Assembly (NCBI GenBank): GCA_000531095.1
Contig: HG799464.1
Coordinates: forward strand, 828,339-892,338
Reading direction: 5' to 3'
DNA: 64,000 nt
Origin: Gemmata massiliana
Lineage (GTDB): Bacteria; Planctomycetota; Planctomycetia; Gemmatales; Gemmataceae
Below, one piece after another: positions 17,500-26,358 of the stretch; the first letter of the stretch is position 1; each line of letters opens with the position of its first letter. The notes under the pieces are model-generated. The model was not told where the DNA came from and did no database searches. It worked only from the letters and a program-made list of their open reading frames with translations. The position numbers and the translations under genes were made by a program.

Positions 17500-19725
17500 T
17501 TATTTCTCGGCCTTCACCTGCACAAAGAGTTGGTCGCCCGCCTTGAGCTGATAGTTGGTGTGCGTCACGCCGTTTTTGATCCCGGGAAGATCGATCGGCA
17601 GAACCTCCTTGCCGCGAACCAACCAGGTGCTCACGGTTCCCGTCATAATCGGAACATCGTCGATCGCGTGGATCAGTCCGTCAATGACACATTCGCTGCC
17701 GGTCGCCTTCACGTTGACGACCTTCTCCGCCGCGGTGAGCGTGCGGATGTGGACCGTGAACACCGAACCCGCGGGGGCGACACCGCCCGGCGCGACCGCG
17801 GGCACCGGTTTGTTTTTAGCCGCTCGTGCCGCCTTCGCGTCCTCGTACTCGCGGACGGCCAGTTGCCACCGCTGGTTCGCCCCGGCCCACCGCGCCTCGG
17901 CGAGGTCGGCGGCCTCTTTCGTGATCTGGAGCTGCGCGGTCGCCTGAGCGAGATCGAGCTTGGCCTGTTTTGATTCGAGTTGAGTGTTCTCGACAAGCGC
18001 CAAGAGCTGCGCGAGCGCGAGGTCGCGCACTCGGTCGTCACCGGTTTTCTTGGCGAGCGCAGCCAACTGAGACTTCAGTTCGCGCCACCGCTCGTCGTCG
18101 GTGCCTACGGGCTTCGCATCGGCACGGGCCATCTCGAACACGATGACTCCTTCCCCACCGAACTTCGTGGGGCGCTTACCGTCGATCGTGAACGCCAGCC
18201 GCAAACCGACCGCGTGCTTCGGTGCCTTGTCCTTGAGGGCCGGTTCACACAAGGCGTTCTCGTTCGGGAACCGCCCGGCCACAAGGGTGCGCAAGTTGTC
18301 GCTTGCCTTGTGGCACTGCATGCACGCGAACTCCGACGCGGTGAACTCGTAGATCCCGCGGCCCACCGGTTCGCGCGGGGCGATCAGGTCGATCGTGTTG
18401 CGCTGCATGATGGAGTCGGGCTTCTGTAGGGCGAACTCGACCGCGATCTTGTAATCACGTTGCTTCCACGCACCGGTCGCGTCCCGGTACGGCATCTTCA
18501 TGGTGCTCCCGCTGATTTCGATCACCCACGGGTCGCCCGGCTCGATCTTCAAATTCTTGCTCCCGTCCTTCACGCTCGTAACGCGCCACGACCCTTGAAG
18601 CGGATCGAGATCGGCCCCGGGCTTCGTGGGTGGGTCCGCGGGCATCATCCCGTCGTTCGTGTCGAGCAGCCGACCGATCACATCGATCCGCGCCCGCAAC
18701 CGGGCCAGTGCCTCGGGGTCCGCGTTCTGCTTGTTTGCGGCTTTTAGTTCCTCGATCAGAACTAGCAGTTCCTCTTGCGCGAGGCCCAACCGCGGGCCGC
18801 GTTGAACGGTTCCCTTCGCGGGTGGCTCGCCCGGTTTCCTGGCCACCGGAACCGGCGCGCTCGATTTCTGACTCTGGCCCGGTTGCGTGCCGGCGCCGTC
18901 GCCACGGCCCGAGCCGGAAGCCGCGAACGCGCCGAAGCCGAGCGCGCAGGCCGCGAACACGACCGCCGTCATTGCTTTGAGCTTGAAGAGCGCCATACTG
19001 GAAACCACCCCTTCGGTAAGAGCCGCGACGGGCGCCGAAACGCCCGGCCCGGCTCCGATCGCGAGATCGATTGTTGATTGAATTGTCGCGGCCGGCGCAC
19101 TTTCTGGTGCCGCACACACGGCCGCCAGTCCGCCCGCGGGTAACACAAGCCCGACGCGCCTGAGCCGCGTGGCGAGCAACTCGCGCGCACGAGAGAGTCG
19201 GCCGGAGAGCGTCCCCTCGCTCCACCCCAAGCGCTCCGCGGCCTCTTTTCGGCTCAGCCCCTGAAGGTCACACGCGACAACAGCCGAACGGTAGATTTCC
19301 GGCAGTCGGCACACGATGCGGTGAACCACTTCTGCGAGATCGGAGTCGGGTCGGGCCGGTTCAGTCGTGGCAACGTCTTCGAGCGGACACTCGCGTGTGG
19401 CGCGCCGAGTACGCACCGCCCGAGCCCTGAGCGAAACTCGGCGCGCCACGCCGAACAACCACGACGCGACCGCTTCACGCGGCCAAATGTCTCCCGCTCG
19501 GCGCGCGAGAACCAGGAACGTGGCCTGGAGCGCGTCTTCTGCGTCCTGTCGGTGGTGCAAAATGCGTTGACAGGACGCGAAAACCAGCCCCGCGTACCGG
19601 TGAACCAGCACGGCAAATGCGCTCTGGTCACCCGCGAGGAACGCCGTGAGCAACGCCCCGTCGGAAGAAGCACCGGGGGCCGTCGATAATCGATTCAACT
19701 TGGTGAGGATCGCGTTCACCGCCAC
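17500..19725 (-). CDS. ECF sigma factor with membrane segment and C-terminal sensor-like region
   Basis: 741-residue fusion starting at GTG 19725. Residues about 20-85 form sigma region 2 (AFLAGDQSAFAVLVHRYAG, HHRQDAEDALQATFLVLAR) and about 150-200 form region 4 (LPEIYRSAVVACDLQGLS, RLGWSEGTLSGRLSRARE). After an Ala/Pro-rich linker, a hydrophobic segment at about 245-270 (AMTAVVFAACALGFGAFAA) should span the membrane. The C-terminal half contains a TIGR03067-like LQGSWRVTSVKDG region, a single CMQCH motif (residues 468-472), a long helical stretch, and an SLBB-like end (PGIKNGVTHTNYQLKAGDQL). Membrane-tethered ECF factors are known in planctomycetes, usually without a separate anti-sigma factor, and none is visible here. 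The CXXCH could bind heme c if this part is outside the cytoplasm. Confidence 0.85.
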   Translation of the reverse strand: MAVNAILTKLNRLSTAPGASSDGALLTAFLAGDQSAFAVLVHRYAGLVFASCQRILHHRQDAEDALQATFLVLARRAGDIWPREAVASWLFGVARRVSLRARAVRTRRATRECPLEDVATTEPARPDSDLAEVVHRIVCRLPEIYRSAVVACDLQGLSRKEAAERLGWSEGTLSGRLSRARELLATRLRRVGLVLPAGGLAAVCAAPESAPAATIQSTIDLAIGAGPGVSAPVAALTEGVVSSMALFKLKAMTAVVFAACALGFGAFAASGSGRGDGAGTQPGQSQKSSAPVPVARKPGEPPAKGTVQRGPRLGLAQEELLVLIEELKAANKQNADPEALARLRARIDVIGRLLDTNDGMMPADPPTKPGADLDPLQGSWRVTSVKDGSKNLKIEPGDPWVIEISGSTMKMPYRDATGAWKQRDYKIAVEFALQKPDSIMQRNTIDLIAPREPVGRGIYEFTASEFACMQCHKASDNLRTLVAGRFPNENALCEPALKDKAPKHAVGLRLAFTIDGKRPTKFGGEGVIVFEMARADAKPVGTDDERWRELKSQLAALAKKTGDDRVRDLALAQLLALVENTQLESKQAKLDLAQATAQLQITKEAADLAEARWAGANQRWQLAVREYEDAKAARAAKNKPVPAVAPGGVAPAGSVFTVHIRTLTAAEKVVNVKATGSECVIDGLIHAIDDVPIMTGTVSTWLVRGKEVLPIDLPGIKNGVTHTNYQLKAGDQLFVQVKAEK

Positions 19726-20596
19726 TCCTGGGTTCGCGTCTCTAACCTGAGATTGCCCGCCTCACTGCGGGCGCGTACAGAATTTCACGAACCGGATTTT
19801 TGTTCCCCGCCCACCCAGCACACCAGCGGTGGCTCGAAATGGCTTCCTCTACCCTCGCGGGGCGAGGCTAACATTTGCTAACCTTTTGCCCCGGCGCGTA
19901 GCAGAATCACTCAAAAATCGGAGCGAATGGCTACAAGTTAGTGGATATTCACACCTCGAACGGCCTTGCGTGAGGGGCGCGCAACTAACATTCGCACACA
20001 ATTCGTCCCCGTTTCCTTCGTCCCTCTGACGCGGTTGCTGCCGACGTGCCTGCGCGCGAACCACCAGCATCACTCAATTTTAGCCGATTAGTGTACTAAA
20101 ATCCATTAAATTTACCCACGCCCGTCGACTTTCTGCTTCCAGTGCAAAGTGAGGCCCCCCGAACTCGCCACTTCAGCGCAACAACCGCGCGTGAAAAGCA
20201 GAACATCGAACAGGAACTGGACGTTTCCGTTGCAGAGCTACTTTGCTCTCGCCATAATGAGCCTCAAGCCTCGCACGGTCACGGTCGACCGCGCGGGATT
20301 ATCCCGGTCGCGGATGTACCGCCGCCGGTCTACCACGGACGGCTCGCGCTCCGTTTTACTTAAATAAAGACCCCGGTTCGCCCGTCGCACCTCGGACCCG
20401 CGCTGGAGGCGGGACTTGACACCGACGAACGCGGCCCGCGATCGCTCGCACCGCGACTGTCCGATCATGTGGGGTTCGGGACTGGATTCGTGACTCGTGA
20501 CGCGCACCCGACTGCCCGGTCGGGCGCCGCGTGTGGTATTTGTCCCGGCCCCGCTGCCGAGCTTCGACGGGCCACCGGTTTGGAGTGGCCCTCATC
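19726..20596. other. Long non-coding stretch before RNase Y
   Basis: About 870 bases in which I see no supportable gene. Short open frames exist but have no family similarity or good ribosome binding sites. Two loosely similar segments, near 19851-19890 and 19960-20005, share GGGGCG and CTAACATT words and may be decayed dispersed repeats. The promoter of rny and that of the minus-strand sigma factor gene must lie here. Confidence 0.35.
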
Positions 20597-20725
20597 ATGG
20601 AACCGCTGTTGATCGGCGGGCTCGTCGTCGTCGCTGCCCTGATGGGCATCGGCGGCACGTACCTTGTCGTGCGCCGATCGCCCCCCGTCACCGTCCGCGA
20701 ACCCGCCCCCCCGATCCCGAAGTGA
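20597..20725 (+). CDS. RNase Y membrane anchor, out of frame with the enzyme
   Basis: A 42-residue reading frame, [20 protein letters not shown] followed by [22 protein letters not shown], is a typical single N-terminal transmembrane anchor of RNase Y. It ends at TGA 20723-20725, which overlaps ATG 20725 of the enzyme body (TGATG). A seven-C run sits at 20706-20712; one more C would join both frames as [18 protein letters not shown]. It is therefore the 5' part of rny, interrupted by a real or apparent single-base loss, rather than an independent gene. If the break is real, translational coupling at TGATG could still make both pieces. Confidence 0.7.
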   Translation: MEPLLIGGLVVVAALMGIGGTYLVVRRSPPVTVREPAPPIPK

Positions 20726-22194
20726 TGCGCCGCGCCGAAGCGCGCGGCGAGGAACTCGTCGAACAGTCCCGGCGCGACGCCGAGCGCATCGTGCGCGAGG
20801 CCGAACTGAAAGCCCGGGACGAGGCCGTCCGGCGCCGCGAGGAACTGAGCCGCGAACTCGATACCGCCCGGTCCGAGGTGCGCGACCTGGAGCGCCGAGT
20901 TGAGAAGCGCGAGGACGCGGTCGAGCAGCACCAGCGCGAACTCGCCCGCAAAGAAAAGTACGTGGACGGGCTGAAAGAGAAGATCGCCGAGCGCGAGGAC
21001 GCGCTCGATAAGAAGGCCCACCACCTCGACGGCCTCATCGACAAGCAGACGAAGCAGCTCCACGAACTCAGTGGGCTGTCGCGCGAGGACGCGCAGAAGT
21101 TGCTCCTTGAGCGCCTGGAGCGAGAGCTTTCCGACGAGATCGCGAAGAAGATCCGTCAGCACGACGAGCGGATGAAGCAGCAGGCCGAGGCCACCGCGCG
21201 CGAGATCGTCACCATCGCCATCCAGCGCTACGCCGCCCACCAGACCGCGGGCGCCACCGTGAGCACGGTGGACATCCCGTCCGACGACATGAAGGGCCGC
21301 ATCATCGGGCGCGAGGGGCGGAACATCCGCACGTTCGAGAAGCTGACCGGCGTGGACGTGATCGTGGACGACACCCCGGGCGTGGTGATCGTGTCCGCGT
21401 TCGATAACGTGCGCCGCGAAACGGCCCGGATCGCGCTCACGAAGCTCATCCAGGACGGGCGCATCCACCCGACCCGCATCGAAGAAGTGGTTGCGGAAAC
21501 ACAGGCCGAGATGGAGAAGCACATCCAGGAACTCGGCACCCAGGCGGTGCTCGACGCGGACGTGCAAATGCCGCACGAGAAGCTGGTGTACCTCCTGGGC
21601 CGGCTCCGGTTCCGCACCAGTTACAGCCAAAACGTGCTGGCCCACTCGGTCGAGGTCGCGCACCTGTGCGGGATCATGGCGTCCGAACTCGGTCTGAGCC
21701 CCGCGATCGCGCGCCGGTGCGGGTTGCTCCACGACGTGGGTAAGGCCGCGGACCACGAGATGGAGGGCGGGCACCCAAAGGTCGGGGCGGAACTCGCGAA
21801 GCGGTACGGTGAGACGAGCAAGGAAGTATTGCACGCGATCGCCGGGCACCACGACGACATCACGATCGACAACATCTACACGGTGCTTGTGGCCTCGGCC
21901 GACGCGATCAGTGCGTCTCGGCCCGGTGCGCGGCGCGAGACGCTCGAAAAGTACGTGAAGCGCCTCGCGGACCTGGAAGCAGTGGCGTGCGGGTTCCCGG
22001 AGGTAGATCAGGCATTCGCGATCCAGGCCGGGCGCGAGTTGCGAGTCATTGCGAACGCCCAGCGCACCAACGACGCGGACGCGGTGCGCATCTGCCGCGA
22101 CATCGCCCGGTCTATTGAGCAGCAGCTCGATTACCCGGGGGAGATTAAGGTTACTGTGATCCGCGAGAGCCGCGCGACCGATACTGCGAAGTGA
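20725..22194 (+). CDS. rny: Ribonuclease Y, soluble part
   Basis: RNase Y is a membrane-anchored endoribonuclease that starts mRNA decay. The body from ATG 20725 has 489 residues. It opens with the usual long charged coiled coil (about residues 1-180), then a KH domain ([20 protein letters not shown]) and an HD domain with metal-binding His-Asp in [14 protein letters not shown] and further His residues in EGGHPKVG and IAGHHDDI. The C-terminal [15 protein letters not shown] is also characteristic. The normal N-terminal transmembrane segment is present just upstream but in another frame, see 20597-20725. A frame open from 20497 reads into unrelated sequence and is not a credible N-terminus. Confidence 0.92.
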   Translation: MRRAEARGEELVEQSRRDAERIVREAELKARDEAVRRREELSRELDTARSEVRDLERRVEKREDAVEQHQRELARKEKYVDGLKEKIAEREDALDKKAHHLDGLIDKQTKQLHELSGLSREDAQKLLLERLERELSDEIAKKIRQHDERMKQQAEATAREIVTIAIQRYAAHQTAGATVSTVDIPSDDMKGRIIGREGRNIRTFEKLTGVDVIVDDTPGVVIVSAFDNVRRETARIALTKLIQDGRIHPTRIEEVVAETQAEMEKHIQELGTQAVLDADVQMPHEKLVYLLGRLRFRTSYSQNVLAHSVEVAHLCGIMASELGLSPAIARRCGLLHDVGKAADHEMEGGHPKVGAELAKRYGETSKEVLHAIAGHHDDITIDNIYTVLVASADAISASRPGARRETLEKYVKRLADLEAVACGFPEVDQAFAIQAGRELRVIANAQRTNDADAVRICRDIARSIEQQLDYPGEIKVTVIRESRATDTAK

Positions 22195-22206
22195 TGTGAA
22201 ATGACT

Positions 22207-22231
22207 ACGGGCGCTGCACAACAGCGCCCGT
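22207..22231. terminator. Hairpin between rny and convergent membrane gene
   Basis: Perfect 10-bp stem ACGGGCGCTG with a 5-base loop, 12 bases after the rny stop and between two convergent genes. The T-run is weak. Confidence 0.6.
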
Positions 22232-22254
22232 GAGTGTGGTAAGTACAAGCCAGA

Positions 22255-22470
22255 TTACATTTCCTCGCGACGCCCGTTGCTGGCGAGCAGAATCAGGCCG
22301 CTTACCACCGCGATCCCACTCACGAGCGGTGGAACCCAGACGGTTCTCTCTTTTTCGCGCCACACAGCGTTGGGACCGTCCTCGGTCTTCTCGATCGTGA
22401 CGTAGCTGAAGCCCTGCCAGCCCAGGCCCAGCGCGCCGAGGGCAACGAGTATGATTCCCACGATTCGCAC
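22255..22470 (-). CDS. Small two-TM membrane protein
   Basis: 71-residue membrane protein. GTG 22470 is chosen because GGGGAGGGGACC directly precedes it. Two hydrophobic segments (RIVGIILVALGALGLGWQGF and VPPLVSGIAVVSGLILLAS) flank a charged loop with TIEKTEDGPN. The pattern resembles small DUF3185-like or inner membrane proteins found near envelope-stress genes; the family call is tentative. It is downstream of the DUF3618 and Holin-X genes on the same strand, with a 72-base gap, and may share their transcript. Confidence 0.65.
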   Translation of the reverse strand: MRIVGIILVALGALGLGWQGFSYVTIEKTEDGPNAVWREKERTVWVPPLVSGIAVVSGLILLASNGRREEM

Positions 22471-22542
22471 GGTCCCCTCCCCCCTCAATCGTTCCGCGAC
22501 CGGATCTCGTTAGTGTCCGGTCACAGAATCACCGTTCGAGTT

Positions 22543-23202
22543 TCATGCGGAAGTTCTGCGGGCATCGAGCCGGGCAGCGAAAGCGGCTGTGTCGGATTCC
22601 GCACTGTTGCGATCGGTCAACGCAGTGGCGGCTTCGTCCACGAGGCGCGGAACGCCACTCTCGATGTTCGCTTTCAGCGATGCCGAGACGGAGTTGAGCG
22701 CGGTTTCGGCCAGTTCCCTCAACTTGCCACCAATCATCCCCATGAACTCGTCCGCGATTCCCGGCTCCTGTGGCACCGATGGCGCGGATGGGGTCAGCGT
22801 CGGTTGCGGCGGAACCGGGGCCGACACCGCAGCAAGCGCGCTGAACGACTCGCGCCGCGACGCCGTCAGGAATCCGACGATCCCGCCGAGCAGCGCTGAA
22901 ATCCCGACCGCGGCCAACGGGTTCTGGCGCACGTGCGACGAAATATCAAATGCGCCTTTCATACTTTCGCTCACAGCGGCCGTGGCTTGCTTGACCGTTT
23001 CGCTTACCGTTTCCGGGGCCTGCGATACGAACGAGCGGACCGCGCTGACGGTATCGGAGATCGTGTCCGCCGCGGTCTGCACCGTCCCGACCACTTGGTT
23101 CTCCAGAGCGGTCACCTTTTCGGTCAGGGACTCGCGCGTCTGAAGCATGTCCCGCTCGATCTCCTCGGGCGTCTTTTCGGCGGGGGTTACTTGGTCTGCC
23201 AC
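22543..23202 (-). CDS. DUF3618 family membrane protein
   Basis: 219-residue protein from GTG 23202, preceded by AAGGAG with 8-base spacing. This start overlaps the end of the Holin-X gene by 16 bases, implying translational coupling. The N-terminus TPEEIERDMLQTRESLTEKV is the DUF3618 signature. It is followed by a long amphipathic helical stretch, then a hydrophobic glycine-containing segment (NPLAAVGISALLGGIVGFL) preceded by VRQ, similar to the YqjD/ElaB membrane anchor, then a Pro-rich linker and a second helical part. DUF3618 genes generally pair with Holin-X/YqjE-type genes and are associated with stationary-phase or envelope stress. Confidence 0.85.
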   Translation of the reverse strand: MADQVTPAEKTPEEIERDMLQTRESLTEKVTALENQVVGTVQTAADTISDTVSAVRSFVSQAPETVSETVKQATAAVSESMKGAFDISSHVRQNPLAAVGISALLGGIVGFLTASRRESFSALAAVSAPVPPQPTLTPSAPSVPQEPGIADEFMGMIGGKLRELAETALNSVSASLKANIESGVPRLVDEAATALTDRNSAESDTAAFAARLDARRTSA

Positions 23203-23624
23203 GAGATGTTCTCCTTGAGCGCGTTGAAGGTTTTGTCCGGGAGCGGATTGAATCGTTCGAGCAAGCCGTAGCTCAACCAGCCGAGTACCCCGCCGGCCAC
23301 CAGGAACAGGCTGCCCACGATGCCCCACGACGCCCACATCGGGAAGTGGAACTGTTCGTGCAGTAAGTACGCCAGCGCGGTGATTAACCCCAGTGCGCCG
23401 ACGGTGGCGAACACGATGCCCAGCGCGCCGAACTCCGCGGCCCGTTTCGAGCGCTTGAAGTCCTCGCGCACTTCCGACTTCAGCATCTCGGCCTGTTGGC
23501 GGAGGAGCGTTTGCGCGTCGCTGATGATGCCCGAGACGAGCCCGGCCACGGAGGTCGAGGGATCGGTCGCGGCCCGGTTGGAACCGTCGTATGTGTTGGG
23601 AGGAACGGCTTCGGTGGTAGCCAT
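23187..23624 (-). CDS. Holin-X family (YqjE-like) membrane protein
   Basis: 145 residues. A polar N-terminus is followed by an amphipathic helix (SDAQTLLRQQAEMLKSEVRE) and two strong transmembrane segments, FGALGIVFATVGALGLITAL and WGIVGSLFLVAGGVLGWL, the layout of the putative Actinobacterial Holin-X/superfamily III holin family. In genomes without prophage these proteins accompany DUF3618 and act in the envelope rather than in lysis. A sigma-54-type promoter (23663-23679) lies 39 bases upstream. It is the first gene of a likely operon with DUF3618 and the small membrane protein. Confidence 0.85.
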   Translation of the reverse strand: MATTEAVPPNTYDGSNRAATDPSTSVAGLVSGIISDAQTLLRQQAEMLKSEVREDFKRSKRAAEFGALGIVFATVGALGLITALAYLLHEQFHFPMWASWGIVGSLFLVAGGVLGWLSYGLLERFNPLPDKTFNALKENISWQTK

Positions 23625-23662
23625 CGGGTTCTCCTGGAGCTGTTAACCAATGCACCACTCGA

Positions 23663-23679
23663 ATGCACGTTGCGTGCCG
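23663..23679 (-). promoter_or_regulatory. Sigma-54 promoter for Holin-X/DUF3618 operon
   Basis: Minus-strand CGGCAC-GCAAC-GTGCAT fits the -24/-12 consensus TGGCAC-N5-TTGCA with exact GG-N10-GC spacing, 39 bases before the start codon at 23624. Confidence 0.65.
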
Positions 23680-23824
23680 CGGGCAGAAACGCCCATGCGG
23701 TTACTGGCAGGCCCTGTTTTGCACGTGTGGACCGTCGTCTGATGTGCGGTGCTAGATAAGGGGCGCGCCCGCAAGTCTCGGGCCGCGCATGGGAGTGCCC
23801 CCAAATGGGCACACCGGCGCCGGC

Positions 23825-23862
23825 AAAAAAGAAAGGGGCCGACCAGTTTCCCAGTCGGCCCC
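23825..23862 (-). terminator. Intrinsic terminator of the YihY-GH13 transcript
   Basis: On the minus strand, stem GGGGCCGAC/GTCGGCCCC (23835-23862) is followed by TTTCTTTTTT (23834-23825). This is a textbook Rho-independent terminator, 22 bases after the stop of the gene at 23885. Confidence 0.85.
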
Positions 23863-23884
23863 CACGCGAGTCAGGCCCCACGAA

Positions 23885-24397
23885 TTAGTGCCTGGCCGCT
23901 TGGATAACGATCTTCACAGCGTCCTTCGCGTCGGTCTTCGATTCCTCCGGGTCGAAGGCGATCCCGCCCTCCCCCTCCAACCGCGAAATATCGTCCTTGC
24001 TCTCGATCTCGTGAACCGTCGGGAGGTTCTTGAAGTCACCTCGAAGCGCCCGCAATGCGAACCGCTCCTGGTCGATGTCCGATCCCGACCGGAACCCCAT
24101 CTCGCGGAACGTTGCGCCCAACCACGACGAGCGCCCGAACAGGTACTGGAGCAGGAACACCCCACCGGCGGCCGGGAGCACCAGCCACCACGGGTTCGAG
24201 AGCGCGGTTAAAGCCAGGCCCGCCACGATCAGCACACCGATCGTCGCCTTCGTCATCCGTCCCGCGCTCCACTCGCGCTCCAGTTGCGCGATCCGATCCG
24301 AAATGGCCTGCGGGCCGGCGTCCGCCAGGCACGCGAGGCGGCTCTCGAGCGAATTCTCCTTCAGGCACTCGCGGTTCGCGGTGATACGGAGGTTCAT
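23885..24397 (-). CDS. Membrane protein with DUF2892-like segment
   Basis: 170-residue protein. The N-terminal third is helical and charged. Two adjacent hydrophobic stretches (TIGVLIVAGLALTALSNPWW and LVLPAAGGVFLLQYLFGRSS) form a hairpin resembling DUF2892/YgaP-type inner membrane domains. The C-terminus is acidic and soluble (ESKDDISRLEGEGG). It starts 9 bases after the stop of the GH13 gene and ends at a strong terminator, so it is the last gene of a YihY-GH13-membrane protein transcript under a sigma-54-type promoter. The function is unknown. Confidence 0.75.
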   Translation of the reverse strand: MNLRITANRECLKENSLESRLACLADAGPQAISDRIAQLEREWSAGRMTKATIGVLIVAGLALTALSNPWWLVLPAAGGVFLLQYLFGRSSWLGATFREMGFRSGSDIDQERFALRALRGDFKNLPTVHEIESKDDISRLEGEGGIAFDPEESKTDAKDAVKIVIQAARH

Positions 24398-24406
24398 GGT
24401 GCGTCC

Positions 24407-26278
24407 TCAGGAGTTATGAGCTTGTGCGAACACCAGCACGCTGTACGGGCCGATGTTCACGGCCGCGTGGTTCGGCAACCCGTCGCACTCGCCGACTTCG
24501 GCAGTCACGTCGGAGGAAGGGTGGTTGCCGAACAGCGTGCTGTAACCCTCCCAGTCTGAGTTAAGAAGCAACTTCCATGCCCCAGGCGCGGGAAAACCGA
24601 TGCGAAAATCCGCGCGCGCGTCGCGGTGGAAGTTCGCAACTACAATCACAGAATCATTTTCCCCGCCGTCCATCCACCGGTGAAACGCGATCACTTTTGC
24701 GGTCTCATCGGCCCGAATAACCTGGATATGTTGCCCGGCAAGCCCGCGCGTTTGCCCGCCCCGGTTCAACCGCAGATTAATCAAATCGCGGTACATCCGA
24801 ACGATGCCCTTAAATTCCGCACGTTTGTCCCAGTCCACGGGGACGGTGTCGCGGAACCACTCGCCCTCGAGAAACTCCTGCCCCTGAAAGAGCATCGGAA
24901 TGCCCGGTGCCGTGAACACCAGTGCCGCGGCGAGCGTGGACCGTTTCTGCGCGAACCAGTTTTTCGGATCGCCCGGTGCGATCTCGTGGACCACGCGCGC
25001 CTTCCCGTTGGCTACCTCGTCGTGGCTCTCGCTGTAAATCACGCGCTGGAAGACGTCCGCGTTGTAGCGGTTCGTGAGTGCCGCCGCGACCGCCTCCATC
25101 GACCGGTGCTCGTCCTCGGCCGCAATGACGGCCTCGCGGATCGGGTGAACGAACTGGTCGTCCCACTGGCTCCCGTACCCGGCCCCGCCCTCCCCCACCG
25201 GCTTCGTGATCCAGTCGTTGTGCTGCAGGTCTTCGGCGATGGTGATCGTGTTCGGGTGTTTCTCCCGGATCTCGCCGTTGATCCACTGCATCAGTGTCCA
25301 GCCGTCCGGGAGGTTCGGCTCCCCGTCCGCGCGCACGCTGCGAATGTAGAGTGTCATGTCCATGCGGAGGCCGTCAATGTGGTAGTCCTCGACCCACATC
25401 AGGGCGTTATCGCGAACGAACTGGCGCACTTCGGGGCGCCCGTAATCGGGCCGCGTCGCGCCCCACGGGGTCTCGTTCCGCCAGTCCTGGTAAAAGTAGA
25501 TCCCGCCGCCGTTGTTCTCGCTCCACCCGTCGAACCGCCACAAATCGAGGTCGCTCGGGCCGAAGTGGTTGTAGACCACGTCCAGAATGACCGCGAACCC
25601 GTTGCGGTGCGCCTCGCGCACGAATTCCTTGAACTTCCGCGGCCCGCCGTAAGAACTCTCCACCGCGAAGATGTGGGCCGGGTTGTATCCCCAGGACCGG
25701 TCGCCCGCGAACTCCGCGACCGGCATCACCTGAATGCAGTTCACGCCCAGGCGCTTGAGGTGATCGAACCGCCGGACGATGCTCTCGAACGTCGCGGGCA
25801 GCGGGTCGTCTGGCTTCTCGTCGTTGAACGTGCCGACGTGCAGTTCGTAGATGACCATTTCGTTCCACTTCGGGCTGGGGAAGAACTCCTCGCCCCAATC
25901 GAAGTTCGGGTCGTGGACGACGCCGTTGCCGACGGAGTTGGTCACTTCGCGTGCGTAGGGATCGATCTTCGAGAGTTCGCCGGTAGGTGTGTTGAGAACG
26001 AACCGGTACTCCGCGCCGATCTTCGCGCCGGGCACGTCCACGTACCAGTACCCCTCGCCGTTCTCGCGGGTGAACAGGTTCTTGGTCTTGTCCCAGTCGT
26101 TAAACGTCCCGACCACGGCCACGCTCTCGGCGTGCGGCGCCCACACGCGGAACGCGACCCCGGTCGCGTGGGGAATCGCCCCCATGCCGGGGTGAACGGT
26201 CGCCGTCGAGGTCCGCCCGCGCCGAACTTCTGCGGCGGGGTACGGGCGGGTGCGTGCGATGGGCTTCGTCGCGGGCAT
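24407..26278 (-). CDS. GH13 alpha-glucan branching enzyme-like protein
   Basis: 623 residues from ATG 26278, preceded by AGGAG. The N-terminal CBM48/E-set domain (VAFRVWAPHAESVAVVGTFN) precedes a GH13 barrel with conserved GVNCIQVMPVAEF, VILDVVYNHFGPSD, the nucleophile region HIDGLRMDMT, the acid/base in TITIAEDL and the third carboxylate in YSESHDEV. The C-terminal beta domain ends SVLVFAQ. This order fits 1,4-alpha-glucan branching enzymes or the related trehalohydrolases; branching is the more likely call. It lies between YihY (80 bases upstream) and a small membrane protein (9 bases downstream) and is probably expressed as part of the stress island, linking glycogen or compatible-solute metabolism to it. 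Confidence 0.85.
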   Translation of the reverse strand: MPATKPIARTRPYPAAEVRRGRTSTATVHPGMGAIPHATGVAFRVWAPHAESVAVVGTFNDWDKTKNLFTRENGEGYWYVDVPGAKIGAEYRFVLNTPTGELSKIDPYAREVTNSVGNGVVHDPNFDWGEEFFPSPKWNEMVIYELHVGTFNDEKPDDPLPATFESIVRRFDHLKRLGVNCIQVMPVAEFAGDRSWGYNPAHIFAVESSYGGPRKFKEFVREAHRNGFAVILDVVYNHFGPSDLDLWRFDGWSENNGGGIYFYQDWRNETPWGATRPDYGRPEVRQFVRDNALMWVEDYHIDGLRMDMTLYIRSVRADGEPNLPDGWTLMQWINGEIREKHPNTITIAEDLQHNDWITKPVGEGGAGYGSQWDDQFVHPIREAVIAAEDEHRSMEAVAAALTNRYNADVFQRVIYSESHDEVANGKARVVHEIAPGDPKNWFAQKRSTLAAALVFTAPGIPMLFQGQEFLEGEWFRDTVPVDWDKRAEFKGIVRMYRDLINLRLNRGGQTRGLAGQHIQVIRADETAKVIAFHRWMDGGENDSVIVVANFHRDARADFRIGFPAPGAWKLLLNSDWEGYSTLFGNHPSSDVTAEVGECDGLPNHAAVNIGPYSVLVFAQAHNS

Positions 26279-26358
26279 TTGCGCTAACTCCTGAATGACG
26301 TCAGCGGGTGACAATCGCACCCGCCGACCGAAAGGAAAAGAAAACGTGAACCGTTCCG

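Noticed and set aside
20356-22248. A 630-codon open frame on the minus strand opposite rny
   Set aside because: It is an antisense shadow of the GC-rich rny gene: codon use mirrors the plus strand and no family is recognisable.
23187-23624. Prophage remnant suggested by a holin-family gene
   Set aside because: No other phage gene is nearby. Holin-X with DUF3618 is a chromosomal envelope pair.
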